From contig NZ_JACBYP010000054.1 of the NCBI RefSeq assembly GCF_018982965.1, positions 1-51,172 on the forward strand: a stretch of DNA of 51,172 nucleotides. The letters run 5' to 3'. The notes under the pieces were generated by a model. That model was not told where the DNA came from and made no database searches. It worked only from the letters and a program-made list of their open reading frames with translations. This document shows, in pieces, positions 1 through 7,867 of this stretch. The DNA comes from Streptomyces mayonensis. GTDB lineage: Bacteria > Actinomycetota > Actinomycetes > Streptomycetales > Streptomycetaceae. Within the stretch, counting starts at the first letter, position 1, and each line of letters begins with the position of its first letter. The position numbers and the translations under genes were made by a program.

Positions 1-54
1 GACGGGCGCCGGCGGGGGCGGCGGGGGTCGGGTCGGGTCGGGGAAGCAGTCGGC

Positions 55-100
55 GGTGCGTGGACGCGCCTGGCGGGGGGAGGCGGGGTGTCCACGCACC
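55..100 (-). terminator. Hairpin downstream of the SGNH lipoprotein gene
   Basis: Perfect 11-bp arms GGTGCGTGGAC and GTCCACGCACC are separated by a 24-nt G-rich loop. The hairpin lies about 50 bases past the stop of the minus-strand lipoprotein gene, a reasonable place for transcription to end. There is no U-tract, which is usual for Streptomyces terminators. The first 50 bases of the window are G-rich with a short GGGTC repeat, and I see no gene in them. Confidence 0.45.
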
Positions 101-152
101 GGCCGAGGGAGGGGGACGGCTCCGTGCGGGAGGCCTCCCCCGCCGGCGGTGG

Positions 153-992
153 TTACGCGCAGCCGAGCTTGCTGTAGACCTTGTCGCCGGTCCACGCCCC
201 GGTGGCCCACTCGTCGGCGTCCGCCGGCTCGAAGCCGTACTGCTCCTTCAGCCGCTCGCCGAACCAGACGGCGAACGCGGCCGAGCCCTGCTGGCAGGAG
301 TGGATGCCGTCCTTGCTGCGCTGCGCCTTGTCCGCACCGTTGTCGTCGCCCCACAGGGCGGACGCGTCGAGGAAGCCGGTCGTGTCCGGGTGGGCCGCGG
401 CCACCTCCTTCGCGGACTCGGGCGCGGTCTCGATCTCCGCCTTGTGCGGCTTGTAGAAGTCGTCGAGCTTGAAGGGCGGGGCGGACACGAGGAGGAGGTC
501 GGCCCCCGCCTTGTTCACCGTCTCGGCCAGGCGTTCGTAGGCCTTGCGCTGTGTGGCCGGGTTCTCCCAGTCGTAGGTGGTGATCTGGTAGGCGACGACG
601 TCCGGCGTGAAGGACTTCAGGGTCTTCGGGAGGCGGTCCCAGGTGGGGGCCGCCATCTCGCCGACGACACCGCCGCCGCCGGTGGAGGCCATCGACTTGA
701 ACTCCACGCCCTTGGCCTTCATGGCCGCACCGAGGGCCGGTGCCTCGGCCTCGCCGATGGAGTCGCCCATCCACAGCAGGCGTTGCGGCTTGTCGCCCTT
801 CTTCCCGCCGGAGGAGTCCTTCGCACTGTCCGAGGTGCCGGCCGCCGAGCTGTCGCCGGCGGATTCCTTCACGCCGCTGCCGGAGTCCTGGCAGCCGGTC
901 AGCGAAAGGGCCACGGCCGCTGCCACGAGGGCGTATCCGGCGACGCGGCGGGCGGGCAGCGACCGCCCGATGGAGTTGATCTCGTTGTTCAT
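153..992 (-). CDS. SGNH/GDSL-hydrolase-like lipoprotein
   Basis: Predicted 279-residue lipoprotein. The N-terminus is a short charged stretch and a hydrophobic segment ending in the lipobox LTGC (Cys34), followed by a Ser/Gly/Asp-rich linker to about residue 70. The catalytic fold then shows the SGNH signatures: block I as MGDSIG with Ser78, and the C-terminal DGIH with Asp228 and His231. It probably hydrolyses or transfers acyl/ester groups at the outer membrane face; the substrate cannot be told. I chose the ATG at 992 because TGGAGG lies just upstream; an in-frame ATG at 1010 would add six residues before the signal peptide. It is divergent from the two-component operon at 1140. Confidence 0.8.
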   Translation of the reverse strand: MNNEINSIGRSLPARRVAGYALVAAAVALSLTGCQDSGSGVKESAGDSSAAGTSDSAKDSSGGKKGDKPQRLLWMGDSIGEAEAPALGAAMKAKGVEFKSMASTGGGGVVGEMAAPTWDRLPKTLKSFTPDVVAYQITTYDWENPATQRKAYERLAETVNKAGADLLLVSAPPFKLDDFYKPHKAEIETAPESAKEVAAAHPDTTGFLDASALWGDDNGADKAQRSKDGIHSCQQGSAAFAVWFGERLKEQYGFEPADADEWATGAWTGDKVYSKLGCA

Positions 993-1049
993 GCCTCCAG
1001 CACAGGTCACACGCCCCCGGCCCGGGGAGTGCTGTCATCGTTTCATCAC

Positions 1050-1071
1050 ATGACGCGGGACCCGGCGTCAT
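1050..1071. promoter_or_regulatory. Operator-like inverted repeat in the divergent intergenic region
   Basis: ATGACGC and GCGTCAT form perfect 7-bp arms around an 8-base spacer, between the SGNH lipoprotein and response regulator genes. OmpR-family regulators usually bind direct repeats, so this may be a site for another factor. The assignment as a control site is inference from position and symmetry only. Confidence 0.35.
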
Positions 1072-1139
1072 AGGCTTCGCGCAGGCTGGCAGAAGACGGC
1101 CGCCCGGCCGGCCGAGAAGACGGAGAAGAGCACACCCAC

Positions 1140-1841
1140 ATGGCACGAGTCCTGCTCATCGAAGACGACCCCGCCGTGCAGCGAGGCGTCTCGCTCGCGC
1201 TGAAACGCCGGGGGCACGAGGTGGCCGTCGCGGGCAGTGGCGAGACCGGCCTGCTGAGCCTGGAGCGCCACCGGCCCGACCTGGTGCTGCTCGACCTGAT
1301 GCTGCCGAACATGAGCGGTCTGGAGGTGTGCCGGCGCATCCGGGAGAGCAAGCAGATCCCGATCATCATCCTCTCCGCGCGCGGCGACGAGATCGACATG
1401 GTCGTGGGCCTGGAGGCGGGCGCCGACGACTACGTCGTCAAACCGGCGGGCGCCGAGCTGCTGGAGGCACGGATCCGGGCGGTCCTGCGCCGGGTCGCGC
1501 CCGCCCAGGACGGCCGTACGGAGCAGCCCTCGGCCGCGGGCCCCGAGCGGTACGCGGACCTCACGGTCGACCGCACCACCCTGGTCGTGACCAAGCACGG
1601 CACGGAACTCCCGCTGGCGCCCTCCGAACTGAAGCTGCTGCTGTTCCTCACCGCCACCCCCGGCCAGGTGTACTCGCGCCAGCAGCTCCTGGAGCAGGTC
1701 TGGGAACACTCCTTCTACGGAGACGTCCGCCTCGTCGACGCCTGCGTGATGCGGCTGCGCGCCCGTATCGAGGACGATCCGCGCAAACCGGTGTACGTGC
1801 AGACCGTGCGCGGCTTCGGCTACCGCTTCGGTCCGCTGTGA
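1140..1841 (+). CDS. OmpR-family response regulator
   Basis: A 233-residue two-component regulator. The receiver domain (about 1-120) has the acidic pair EDD at 8-10, the phospho-acceptor Asp52 in LVLLDLMLP, Ser79 in the switch position and Lys101 in the VVKP motif. A winged-helix DNA-binding domain fills about 135-233 and ends in the family's TVRGFGYRFG. The stop overlaps the GTG start of the kinase gene (GTGA), so the two are translationally coupled and almost certainly cognate. The overall look is close to the AfsQ1/CseB group of Streptomyces regulators, but I cannot assign it to either. Targets probably include the downstream lipoprotein and perhaps the MMPL exporter. Confidence 0.92.
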   Translation: MARVLLIEDDPAVQRGVSLALKRRGHEVAVAGSGETGLLSLERHRPDLVLLDLMLPNMSGLEVCRRIRESKQIPIIILSARGDEIDMVVGLEAGADDYVVKPAGAELLEARIRAVLRRVAPAQDGRTEQPSAAGPERYADLTVDRTTLVVTKHGTELPLAPSELKLLLFLTATPGQVYSRQQLLEQVWEHSFYGDVRLVDACVMRLRARIEDDPRKPVYVQTVRGFGYRFGPL

Positions 1842-3376
1842 GGGGGCTGCGGCCGCGCGTGCCCCGCGGGCTGCGCGTACGGCTCGTCGTCGCCTTCCTC
1901 CTGGCCGCCGCGTTCGGCGCCCTGCTCACCGCCGGCTTCACCTTCGACCGGGCCCGCGGGGCCATCCTCGACCGCGCGGAGGAGACGGCCGTCGCCGATC
2001 TGCGCATCCAGCTGGACTCCCTCGCCCCCGACCTGAGCTTCCCGCCGGACGCCGAGGACCTGCGCGGGCTCACCCGGCAGATCGACCAGGCCGGCGGGGC
2101 CCGCGGCTGGCACTCCGCCGCCTCCTACCGGGGCGGCGAACCGGTCTCCGCCTCCACCGGCACACCTCCCGTCCCCGACGAACTGCGCGAGACCGTCCAG
2201 GACACCGGACGCGCCGTCCATCAGCGGATCGAACACGACGGCCGCCCCTGGCTGGCCCTCGGCATGCCCGTCGCCTACGCCGACGAGTCCGCGGGCAAGG
2301 ACGACAAGTCCGCAGATTCCGCAGACAAGGCCAAGGCCACGGCCAAGGGCAACGACTCCGGCTCGCTCACCGGGCTGACCGTGTACGCGTCCTTCCCGCT
2401 CGACGACGACGACGCCGACATCGACGCCCTGGTCACCGCCGCCCAGGCCGGTGCCGTCCCCGCGCTCGCCCTGGCCCTCGTCCCCGCCCTCTTCGCGGCG
2501 CGCAGCGTCCTGCGCCCCGTACGCCGGCTGCGCCTCGGCGCCGAACGCATCGCCGCCGGGGAGCTGGACACGCGGCTGGCGGCCCAGGGCCACGACGAAC
2601 TCGCCGAGCTGACCCGTTCCTTCAACACCATGGCCGAGACCCTGGAGCGCGACGCCGCCGAGCTGCGCCGGCTCGAGTCGGGCGCCCGTCGCTTCGCCGC
2701 CGACGTCGCCCACGAACTGCGCACACCCCTCGCGGCCATGGCCGCGGTCACCGAGGTCCTCGACGAGGACGCCGCCTCCGGTGTGCTGCCCGTCGACACG
2801 GAGGACGCCGTCCGGCTGATCAGTGAGGAGGTCCGCACCCTGGCCCGGATGGTGGAGGACCTGATGGAGGTCTCCCGGTTTGACGCCAAGGCCGCCCCCG
2901 TCCACCGGGAGGACGTCGATCTGCGCACCCTCGTGGTCAAAACCCTCCAACTGCGCGGCTGGGCCCACGACGAGCGGGTCCGGGCCGTCCTGCCCGAACG
3001 GGCGCCCGTGCGCGTCGACCCCCGCCGGATCGATGTCGTCCTCGGCAACCTCGTCGCCAACGCGCTGCACCACGGACGCCCGCCGGTGACCGTCGCGGTC
3101 CGCGCGCACCACGACCGGGCCGAGGTCACCGTCAGCGACCGGGGGCCCGGCATCCCCGACGACGCGCTCCCGTACGTCTTCGAACGCTTCTACAAGGCCG
3201 ACGCGGCCCGCCCCCGTTCCGGCGGCAGCGGCCTCGGCCTGGCCATCGCCCACGAGAACGCCACCCTGCACGGCGGCACCCTCACCGCGGCCAACCACCC
3301 CGCCGGCGGTGCCGTCTTCACCCTCACCCTGCCGCTCGTCCGGCCGCCGGCCGCCTCCTCCCCGGGAACGACATGA
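1838..3376 (+). CDS. Sensor histidine kinase with HAMP domain
   Basis: Membrane histidine kinase of 512 residues starting at the GTG that overlaps the regulator's stop. Segments in order: TM1 (about 12-32), an extracytoplasmic sensor loop, TM2 (about 200-222), HAMP (about 222-275), the H-box DVAHELRTPL with His292, then N-, G1-, F- and G2-type ATP-binding motifs (LVANALHHG, DRGPGIPDD, FERFYKAD, GSGLGLAI). The sensor loop carries an odd Lys/Asp/Ala/Ser-rich low-complexity insert near residues 147-176, just before TM2. It phosphorylates the partner regulator in response to an envelope signal that cannot be read from sequence. The ATG of the next gene overlaps its TGA. Confidence 0.9.
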   Translation: MRGLRPRVPRGLRVRLVVAFLLAAAFGALLTAGFTFDRARGAILDRAEETAVADLRIQLDSLAPDLSFPPDAEDLRGLTRQIDQAGGARGWHSAASYRGGEPVSASTGTPPVPDELRETVQDTGRAVHQRIEHDGRPWLALGMPVAYADESAGKDDKSADSADKAKATAKGNDSGSLTGLTVYASFPLDDDDADIDALVTAAQAGAVPALALALVPALFAARSVLRPVRRLRLGAERIAAGELDTRLAAQGHDELAELTRSFNTMAETLERDAAELRRLESGARRFAADVAHELRTPLAAMAAVTEVLDEDAASGVLPVDTEDAVRLISEEVRTLARMVEDLMEVSRFDAKAAPVHREDVDLRTLVVKTLQLRGWAHDERVRAVLPERAPVRVDPRRIDVVLGNLVANALHHGRPPVTVAVRAHHDRAEVTVSDRGPGIPDDALPYVFERFYKADAARPRSGGSGLGLAIAHENATLHGGTLTAANHPAGGAVFTLTLPLVRPPAASSPGTT

Positions 3377-3936
3377 CCCGCCGCCCGGCGCCCCGCCCGA
3401 AGCGCGCCGCCCCCGCCGTGACCGCGCTGGTCGCCGCCGTCGCCACCGGCTGCGGCATCGACACCACGGGCGCCGTGCAGGCCGGCGCACCCGCGTCCGG
3501 CGTCCAGCGGCCCGGCGCCGAGGCCACCACCGTGCGCCTGTACTTCGCCGGCCCGTACGGCACCCGCCCCGTCACCCGGCGCACGGACGGTCCCCTCGCC
3601 CCCCAGCAGGCGCTCGAACTCCTCCTCGGCGGACCCAACGAGGCGGAGCGCGAGCGCGGTCTGAAGACCCAGGTGGCGCCCGTCGCGGGCGGCCGGATCA
3701 CCGCCACCACGAGTGACGGCAGCGTCGACATCGTGGTCCCCTTCCAGGTCAGCACCGGCGAACTCGACGTGACCGCGGTCAGCCAGCTCGTCTGCACCGC
3801 CGCCTACGCCGACGTCCCGGGCGACCTGCCCGCCTCGGAGGTCGACGTGCGGATCCACGAGGGCGGGCAACGCTCCGACCGGCCCTGGACCCTGCGCTGC
3901 GGTGCCGGGGGGAACGCGACGCCCGTCACCGACTGA
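3373..3936 (+). CDS. GerMN-domain lipoprotein
   Basis: A 187-residue lipoprotein with lipobox ATGC (Cys27) after a short hydrophobic stretch. From about residue 50 it has a single GerMN-type domain beginning TTVRLYFAGPYGT. This domain occurs in the sporulation protein GerM and in actinobacterial LpqB, which works with the MtrAB two-component system. Being third in a regulator-kinase-lipoprotein operon, with ATGA overlap to the kinase, it is likely an accessory or modulator of the sensor at the outer face of the membrane. Comparable three-gene sets (afsQ, cse, mtrAB-lpqB) are known in Streptomyces; I infer the role by analogy. Confidence 0.75.
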   Translation: MTRRPAPRPKRAAPAVTALVAAVATGCGIDTTGAVQAGAPASGVQRPGAEATTVRLYFAGPYGTRPVTRRTDGPLAPQQALELLLGGPNEAERERGLKTQVAPVAGGRITATTSDGSVDIVVPFQVSTGELDVTAVSQLVCTAAYADVPGDLPASEVDVRIHEGGQRSDRPWTLRCGAGGNATPVTD

Positions 3937-4046
3937 GCGAGGTCGGCTGCCCGCGGCAACGGAATGCGGAGTACACCCATCTTTGTCGGCTCCACCCGGG
4001 GGAGCGGTGCGCCGGAACGCCCTACACCCTTCGCAGTACGCCAGTC

Positions 4047-4061
4047 CAGACCCAGGGTCTG
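4047..4061. promoter_or_regulatory. Palindrome upstream of the MMPL gene
   Basis: CAGACCC-A-GGGTCTG is a perfect 7-bp inverted repeat about 115 bases upstream of the exporter start. It could be an operator or a short terminator for the preceding lipoprotein gene. The 240-base gap around it shows no other gene and no convincing -35/-10 pair. Confidence 0.35.
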
Positions 4062-4176
4062 ATCAATCGTCCCCGATCCCGGGCGAGCATGGATGTGTAC
4101 CCCGGTGAGCGACTCCGCCTTCCCCCCATGTGCCGGGTCTTCGTCCTGCCCGTAACCCGACGGATTGGTCCAAAAG

Positions 4177-6396
4177 GTGGCTACGTTCCTCTATCGACTC
4201 GGCCGGCGGGCGTTCCGGCGCCGCGGGCTCGTCGCCCTGCTGTGGATCGCCATACTCGTGGGCGCCGGCGTCGCCTCGTCCGCCGCGCCCGCCCCTCCGG
4301 AAGACTCCTTCTCCATGCCCGGCACGGAGTCGCAGAAGGCCTTCGACCTGCTCGACGAGAAGTTCCCGGCCGCCAGTGCGGAGGGCGCGACGGCCCGCGT
4401 CGTGATCCGCGCCCCCGAGGGTGCCAAGATCTCCGACGCGGACGGCAGGGCCCAGGTCGGGGAACTGGTCGCCGGCCTGAAGGCCGGACCGCAGGTCGCC
4501 TCGGTGGACGACCCGTTCGAGGCGGACGCCGTCAGCGCGGACGGCACCACGGCCTACGCCTCCGTGACCTACAAGGTCAACGCGATGGAGCTGACCGACC
4601 AGGCCCGCGACTCGCTCACCGCCGCCACCGACGAGGCCCGCGCGGGCGGGTTCACCGTGGAGACCGGTGGCGACGCGGTCGTGGCCGAGCAGGAGATGGG
4701 CGGCACCGCCGAGCTGATCGGCATCGGAGTGGCAGCCGTCGTCCTGCTGCTGACCTTCGGCTCGCTCGTCGCCGCCGGGATGCCGTTGCTCTCGGCGATC
4801 ATCGGGGTCGGTATCGGCATCTCCGCCATCGGCGCGCTCGGCAGCACGCTGGAGCTGTCCGCCACGACCTCCACCCTCGCCATGATGATCGGCCTCGCCG
4901 TCGCCATCGACTACGCCCTGTTCATCGTCTCCCGCTACCGCGCGGAGATAGCCGACGGCCGCGCCCCCGAGGAGGCCGCCGGACGCGCGGTCGGCACCGC
5001 GGGCTCCGCCGTCGTCTTCGCCGGACTCACCGTCGTCGTGGCCCTCGCCGGTCTCGCGGTCGTCAACATCCCCATCCTCACCAAGATGGGCCTGGCCGCC
5101 GCCGGCACGGTCGGCATCGCCGTGCTGATCGCCCTCACCCTCACCCCGGCCCTGCTCGGCTTCGCCGGCAAGAAGGCGCTCAGCCGCAAGGACCGCAAGG
5201 CACCCGCCGCGGCCCGGGCCGCCTCCGCCGCGCCGAGGCTCGGCACCCGCTGGGCCCGCTTCGTGCTGCGCCGTCCCGTGACCGTGCTGCTGACCGCGGT
5301 GCTCGGTCTCGGCGTGATCGCCGTGCCGGCCGCCGGAATGGAGCTGGGCCTGCCCGACGAGGGCAGCTCCGCCCCGGACACCACGCAGCGCAAGGCGTAC
5401 GACATGCTGTCCGACTCCTTCGGCGCCGGGTTCAACGGCCCGCTGATGGTCACCGTCGACGCCCGGGACGCCGGCGACCCGAAGGCCGCGGCCGACGCTG
5501 TCGGCAAGGAGATCACCGGGCTGGGCGGGGCCGCGGCCGTCACCCCGGCCACCTTCAACGAGGAGGGCGACACCGCCGTCCTCACCGTCGTCCCGAAGAC
5601 CGGCCCGAGCGACGCCACCACCGAGTCGCTGGTGCACGACATCCGTTCGCTGTCCGCCGGCATCGAGACCGACACCGGCGCCACCATGCTGGTCACCGGC
5701 GCCACCGCGATGACGATCGACTTCTCGCAGACCCTGGACGACGCGCTCGTCCCGTACCTGGCGCTGGTCGTCGGACTCGCCTTCCTGCTCCTGATGCTGG
5801 TCTTCCGCTCGGTCCTCGTCCCGCTGAAGGCGGCGCTCGGCTTCCTGCTCTCGGTGGCCGCGGCGCTCGGCGCGGTGGTCGCGGTCTTCCAGTGGGGCTG
5901 GCTCGCCGACGTCTTCGGCGTGGACCAGCCGGGCCCGATCATGTCGATGATGCCCATCTTCATGATCGGCGTGGTCTTCGGCCTCGCCATGGACTACGAG
6001 GTCTTCCTCGTCACCCGCATGCGGGAGGCCTACGTCCACGGGCAGTCCGCCGCCGAGTCCGTCACCACGGGCTTCACCCACGGCGGCCGGGTCGTCGCCG
6101 CGGCCGCGATCATCATGATCAGTGTCTTCTCCGGCTTCATCCTCGAGAACGACGCGATGATCAAGATGATGGGCTTCGGCCTCGCGATCGCCGTCCTCTT
6201 CGACGCGTTCGTGGTCCGCATGGCCATCGTCCCGGCGGTGCTCGCCCTGCTGGGCACCAAGGCCTGGTGGCTGCCGAAGTGGCTGGACCGCCTGCTGCCC
6301 AACGTCGACGTAGAGGGCGAGAAGCTGCACCGGGAGCTGGGCGACACCGCCCCGCCCGAGCAGCCCGCGCGCGAGCCGGAGACGGCCGGCGTCTGA
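4177..6396 (+). CDS. MMPL-family (RND-type) membrane transporter
   Basis: A large integral membrane protein of about 739 residues with the duplicated MMPL architecture. TM1 is near residues 18-35, followed by an extracytoplasmic domain, a five-helix bundle (about 180-340), a second extracytoplasmic domain, and a second bundle (about 520-700) containing the typical FGLAMDYEVFLVTRMRE. Such proteins export lipids, antibiotics or other hydrophobic compounds using the proton gradient. I prefer the GTG at 4177, which gives the N-terminus VATFLYRLGR usual in this family; a TTG at 4165 would add four residues. Neither start has a good Shine-Dalgarno. It may belong to the regulon of the two-component system just upstream. 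Confidence 0.88.
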   Translation: MATFLYRLGRRAFRRRGLVALLWIAILVGAGVASSAAPAPPEDSFSMPGTESQKAFDLLDEKFPAASAEGATARVVIRAPEGAKISDADGRAQVGELVAGLKAGPQVASVDDPFEADAVSADGTTAYASVTYKVNAMELTDQARDSLTAATDEARAGGFTVETGGDAVVAEQEMGGTAELIGIGVAAVVLLLTFGSLVAAGMPLLSAIIGVGIGISAIGALGSTLELSATTSTLAMMIGLAVAIDYALFIVSRYRAEIADGRAPEEAAGRAVGTAGSAVVFAGLTVVVALAGLAVVNIPILTKMGLAAAGTVGIAVLIALTLTPALLGFAGKKALSRKDRKAPAAARAASAAPRLGTRWARFVLRRPVTVLLTAVLGLGVIAVPAAGMELGLPDEGSSAPDTTQRKAYDMLSDSFGAGFNGPLMVTVDARDAGDPKAAADAVGKEITGLGGAAAVTPATFNEEGDTAVLTVVPKTGPSDATTESLVHDIRSLSAGIETDTGATMLVTGATAMTIDFSQTLDDALVPYLALVVGLAFLLLMLVFRSVLVPLKAALGFLLSVAAALGAVVAVFQWGWLADVFGVDQPGPIMSMMPIFMIGVVFGLAMDYEVFLVTRMREAYVHGQSAAESVTTGFTHGGRVVAAAAIIMISVFSGFILENDAMIKMMGFGLAIAVLFDAFVVRMAIVPAVLALLGTKAWWLPKWLDRLLPNVDVEGEKLHRELGDTAPPEQPAREPETAGV

Positions 6397-6426
6397 CCCC
6401 CGCGCACGGGGCTCGTGCGGCGCGGA

Positions 6427-6464
6427 CGGCCCCGGTGACCTGGACGCCCAGGTCACCGGGGCCG
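6427..6464. terminator. Strong bidirectional terminator between MMPL and dgdA
   Basis: A perfect 17-bp stem (one arm begins CGGCCCCGGTGACC) closes a 4-base ACGC loop between two convergent genes. It sits 30 bases after the MMPL stop and 6 bases before the dgdA stop, so it can serve both transcripts. Confidence 0.85.
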
Positions 6465-6469
6465 CCGTC

Positions 6470-7783
6470 TCACAACCCCCGCGTGGCCCCGGTGAGCGCC
6501 TCGTCGAGGACGGCGACGCCCCGGGCGATCTCGTCGTCGCCCGCCGTCAGCGGCGGCGCGATGCGGAAGATGCCGCCCATGCCCGGCAACTGCACGATGT
6601 TCATGTGCAGTCCGAGCTCGAAGCAGCGCCGGGTGACCTCGGCACCCAGCCGGTCGGCACCGCCCTCGCCCAGCACCCCGTCGCCGGCCAGTTCCACGCC
6701 GAGCAGCAGTCCGCGCCCCCGCACGTCGGCGACCACCTCGTGGCGGGCGGCCAGGCCGTCGAGCCCGCGGCGCAGGCTCGCGCCGAGTTCCCGGGCGCGC
6801 TCGTCCAGCCGGTCGCGGACCAGGACGTCGAGGACGGTGTTGCCCACGGCCGCGGGCAGCGGATCGTTGACATGGGTGGTGAAGAACAGGAACCCGCGCT
6901 CGTGCGCCCGCTGTTCGATCTCCGGTGAGGTGAGCACGGCCGCCAGCGGCAGGCCCGCACCGAGCGTCTTGGACAGCGTCAGGATGTCCGGTACGACGCC
7001 GTCGTGCTGGAACGCGTACCAGTCGCCGGTGCGGCACAGCCCGGTCTGCGCCTCGTCGAGGATCAGCAGCATGCCGCGCTCCCGGCACTTGGCGGCCAGT
7101 GCGGCGAGGTAGCCCGGCGGCAGCTCGACCACGCCGCCCGAGGACAGGATCGGCTCGACCAGACAGGCGGCCAGGCTGCCGACCGACTGGGCGTCGATCA
7201 TCTCGAAGCCCAGGTCGAGCTGGCGGCGCCAGTCCAGCTCGCCGTCCGGTCCGACGACCGAGGGGCGGTGGCGGTCCGGCACCGGCAGCGCGAAGTTGCC
7301 CGGCGCGGCGGGGCCGTAGCCCTTGCGCCCGGCGCTGTAGGTGGCGTTCGCCGCCGCCTGGGTCATGCCGTGCCAGGAACGGGCGAACGAGACGACCTCG
7401 TGGCGGCCGGTGACGAGCTTCGCCATCCGTACCGCGGCCTCGTTCGCCTCCGCCCCCGTCGTCAGCAGCAGCCCCTTCTCCAGCGGCGCGGGAAGGGTGC
7501 CCGCGAGCCGCCGGACCAGTTCGAGCACGGGCCGGCTGAGCATGCCGCTGTGCAGGTGGTCGAGGTGCGCGATCTGCTCACGCACCGTGGAGACGATCGC
7601 CGGGTGGGAGTGGCCGAGGATGGCACTCATCTGGCCGGAGGTGAAGTCGAGCAGCTCGCGTCCGCCCTCGGTGAAGACCGAGGTGCCCGCGGCGCGGACG
7701 ACGACCTCGGGCGAGAACGGTGCGTGGCCGGAGTAGCGGATCAGGTGGCGGCCCGGATCGGCGCCGGGCGTCTCGGAAGGCAT
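6470..7783 (-). CDS. dgdA: 2,2-dialkylglycine decarboxylase (pyruvate), PLP-dependent
   Basis: A 437-residue class III (fold type I) aminotransferase-like enzyme. It follows the Burkholderia cepacia dialkylglycine decarboxylase almost motif for motif: HLHSGMLSRPV, LTTGAEANEAAVRMAKLVTGRHE, SWHGMTQAAA..TYSAGRKGYGP, EPILSSGGVVELPPGY, LILDEAQTGLCRTG, THVNDPLPAAVGNTVLDV and MNIVQLPGMGGIFRIAPPLT. The PLP lysine in LSKTLGAG falls at residue 272, the number I recall for the B. cepacia enzyme. The family decarboxylates 2-aminoisobutyrate or isovaline and transfers the amino group to pyruvate. The divergent LysR gene is arranged as in the known dgdA-dgdR pair. The product is cytosolic. Confidence 0.87.
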   Translation of the reverse strand: MPSETPGADPGRHLIRYSGHAPFSPEVVVRAAGTSVFTEGGRELLDFTSGQMSAILGHSHPAIVSTVREQIAHLDHLHSGMLSRPVLELVRRLAGTLPAPLEKGLLLTTGAEANEAAVRMAKLVTGRHEVVSFARSWHGMTQAAANATYSAGRKGYGPAAPGNFALPVPDRHRPSVVGPDGELDWRRQLDLGFEMIDAQSVGSLAACLVEPILSSGGVVELPPGYLAALAAKCRERGMLLILDEAQTGLCRTGDWYAFQHDGVVPDILTLSKTLGAGLPLAAVLTSPEIEQRAHERGFLFFTTHVNDPLPAAVGNTVLDVLVRDRLDERARELGASLRRGLDGLAARHEVVADVRGRGLLLGVELAGDGVLGEGGADRLGAEVTRRCFELGLHMNIVQLPGMGGIFRIAPPLTAGDDEIARGVAVLDEALTGATRGL

Positions 7784-7790
7784 GCGACCG

Positions 7791-7820
7791 ACGGTAGGGA
7801 CGGACTGCTGCACGCGTCCA
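7791..7820 (-). promoter_or_regulatory. Likely dgdA promoter (leaderless)
   Basis: On the minus strand TGGACG and TACCGT are 18 bases apart, and the second hexamer ends seven bases before the dgdA ATG. That places transcription initiation at or next to the start codon, predicting a leaderless mRNA. No Shine-Dalgarno is present, which fits. The hexamers are only moderate matches. Confidence 0.4.
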
Positions 7821-7837
7821 TCGCACACATCCGACGA

Positions 7838-7854
7838 GGCTGTGCGCCACAGCC
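7838..7854. promoter_or_regulatory. LysR-type operator between dgdA and dgdR
   Basis: GGCTGTG-CGC-CACAGCC is a perfect 7-bp inverted repeat with a 3-base centre. It lies directly upstream of the dgdR -10 hexamer and about 55 bases from the dgdA start. Position and symmetry fit a DgdR binding site that would control both genes and repress dgdR itself. Confidence 0.6.
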
Positions 7855-7855
7855 G

Positions 7856-7861
7856 TACAAT
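7856..7861 (+). promoter_or_regulatory. dgdR -10 element, leaderless start
   Basis: TACAAT is a near-consensus -10 hexamer. Its last base is followed by six bases and then the dgdR GTG, the normal distance from -10 to the transcription start. The mRNA should therefore begin at the start codon. The upstream -35 is weak and the operator occupies the spacer. Confidence 0.55.
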
Positions 7862-7867
7862 CCCCGG

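Noticed and set aside
25..43. GGGTC direct repeats at the left edge
   Set aside because: Only three short units in G-rich DNA; no reason to see more than composition.
1820..3490. A 556-codon frame antisense to the histidine kinase
   Set aside because: No domain, shadow composition, and it covers a gene with all kinase motifs.
1140..3936. Calling the two-component set afsQ1-afsQ2 or cseB-cseC
   Set aside because: The sequences differ from what I recall of both, and the expected sigma factor genes (sigQ or sigE) are not next to them.
4063..6456. A 797-codon open frame antisense to the MMPL exporter
   Set aside because: Its product is a His/Asp/Gly/Arg-rich string with no domain, typical of the complementary strand of a high-GC gene; the sense frame encodes a clear MMPL protein.
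4089..7112. A 1007-codon plus-strand frame through the MMPL and dgdA genes
   Set aside because: Arg/Gly/Pro-rich, crosses two genes and their terminator, no motif; an artefact of few stop codons at high GC.
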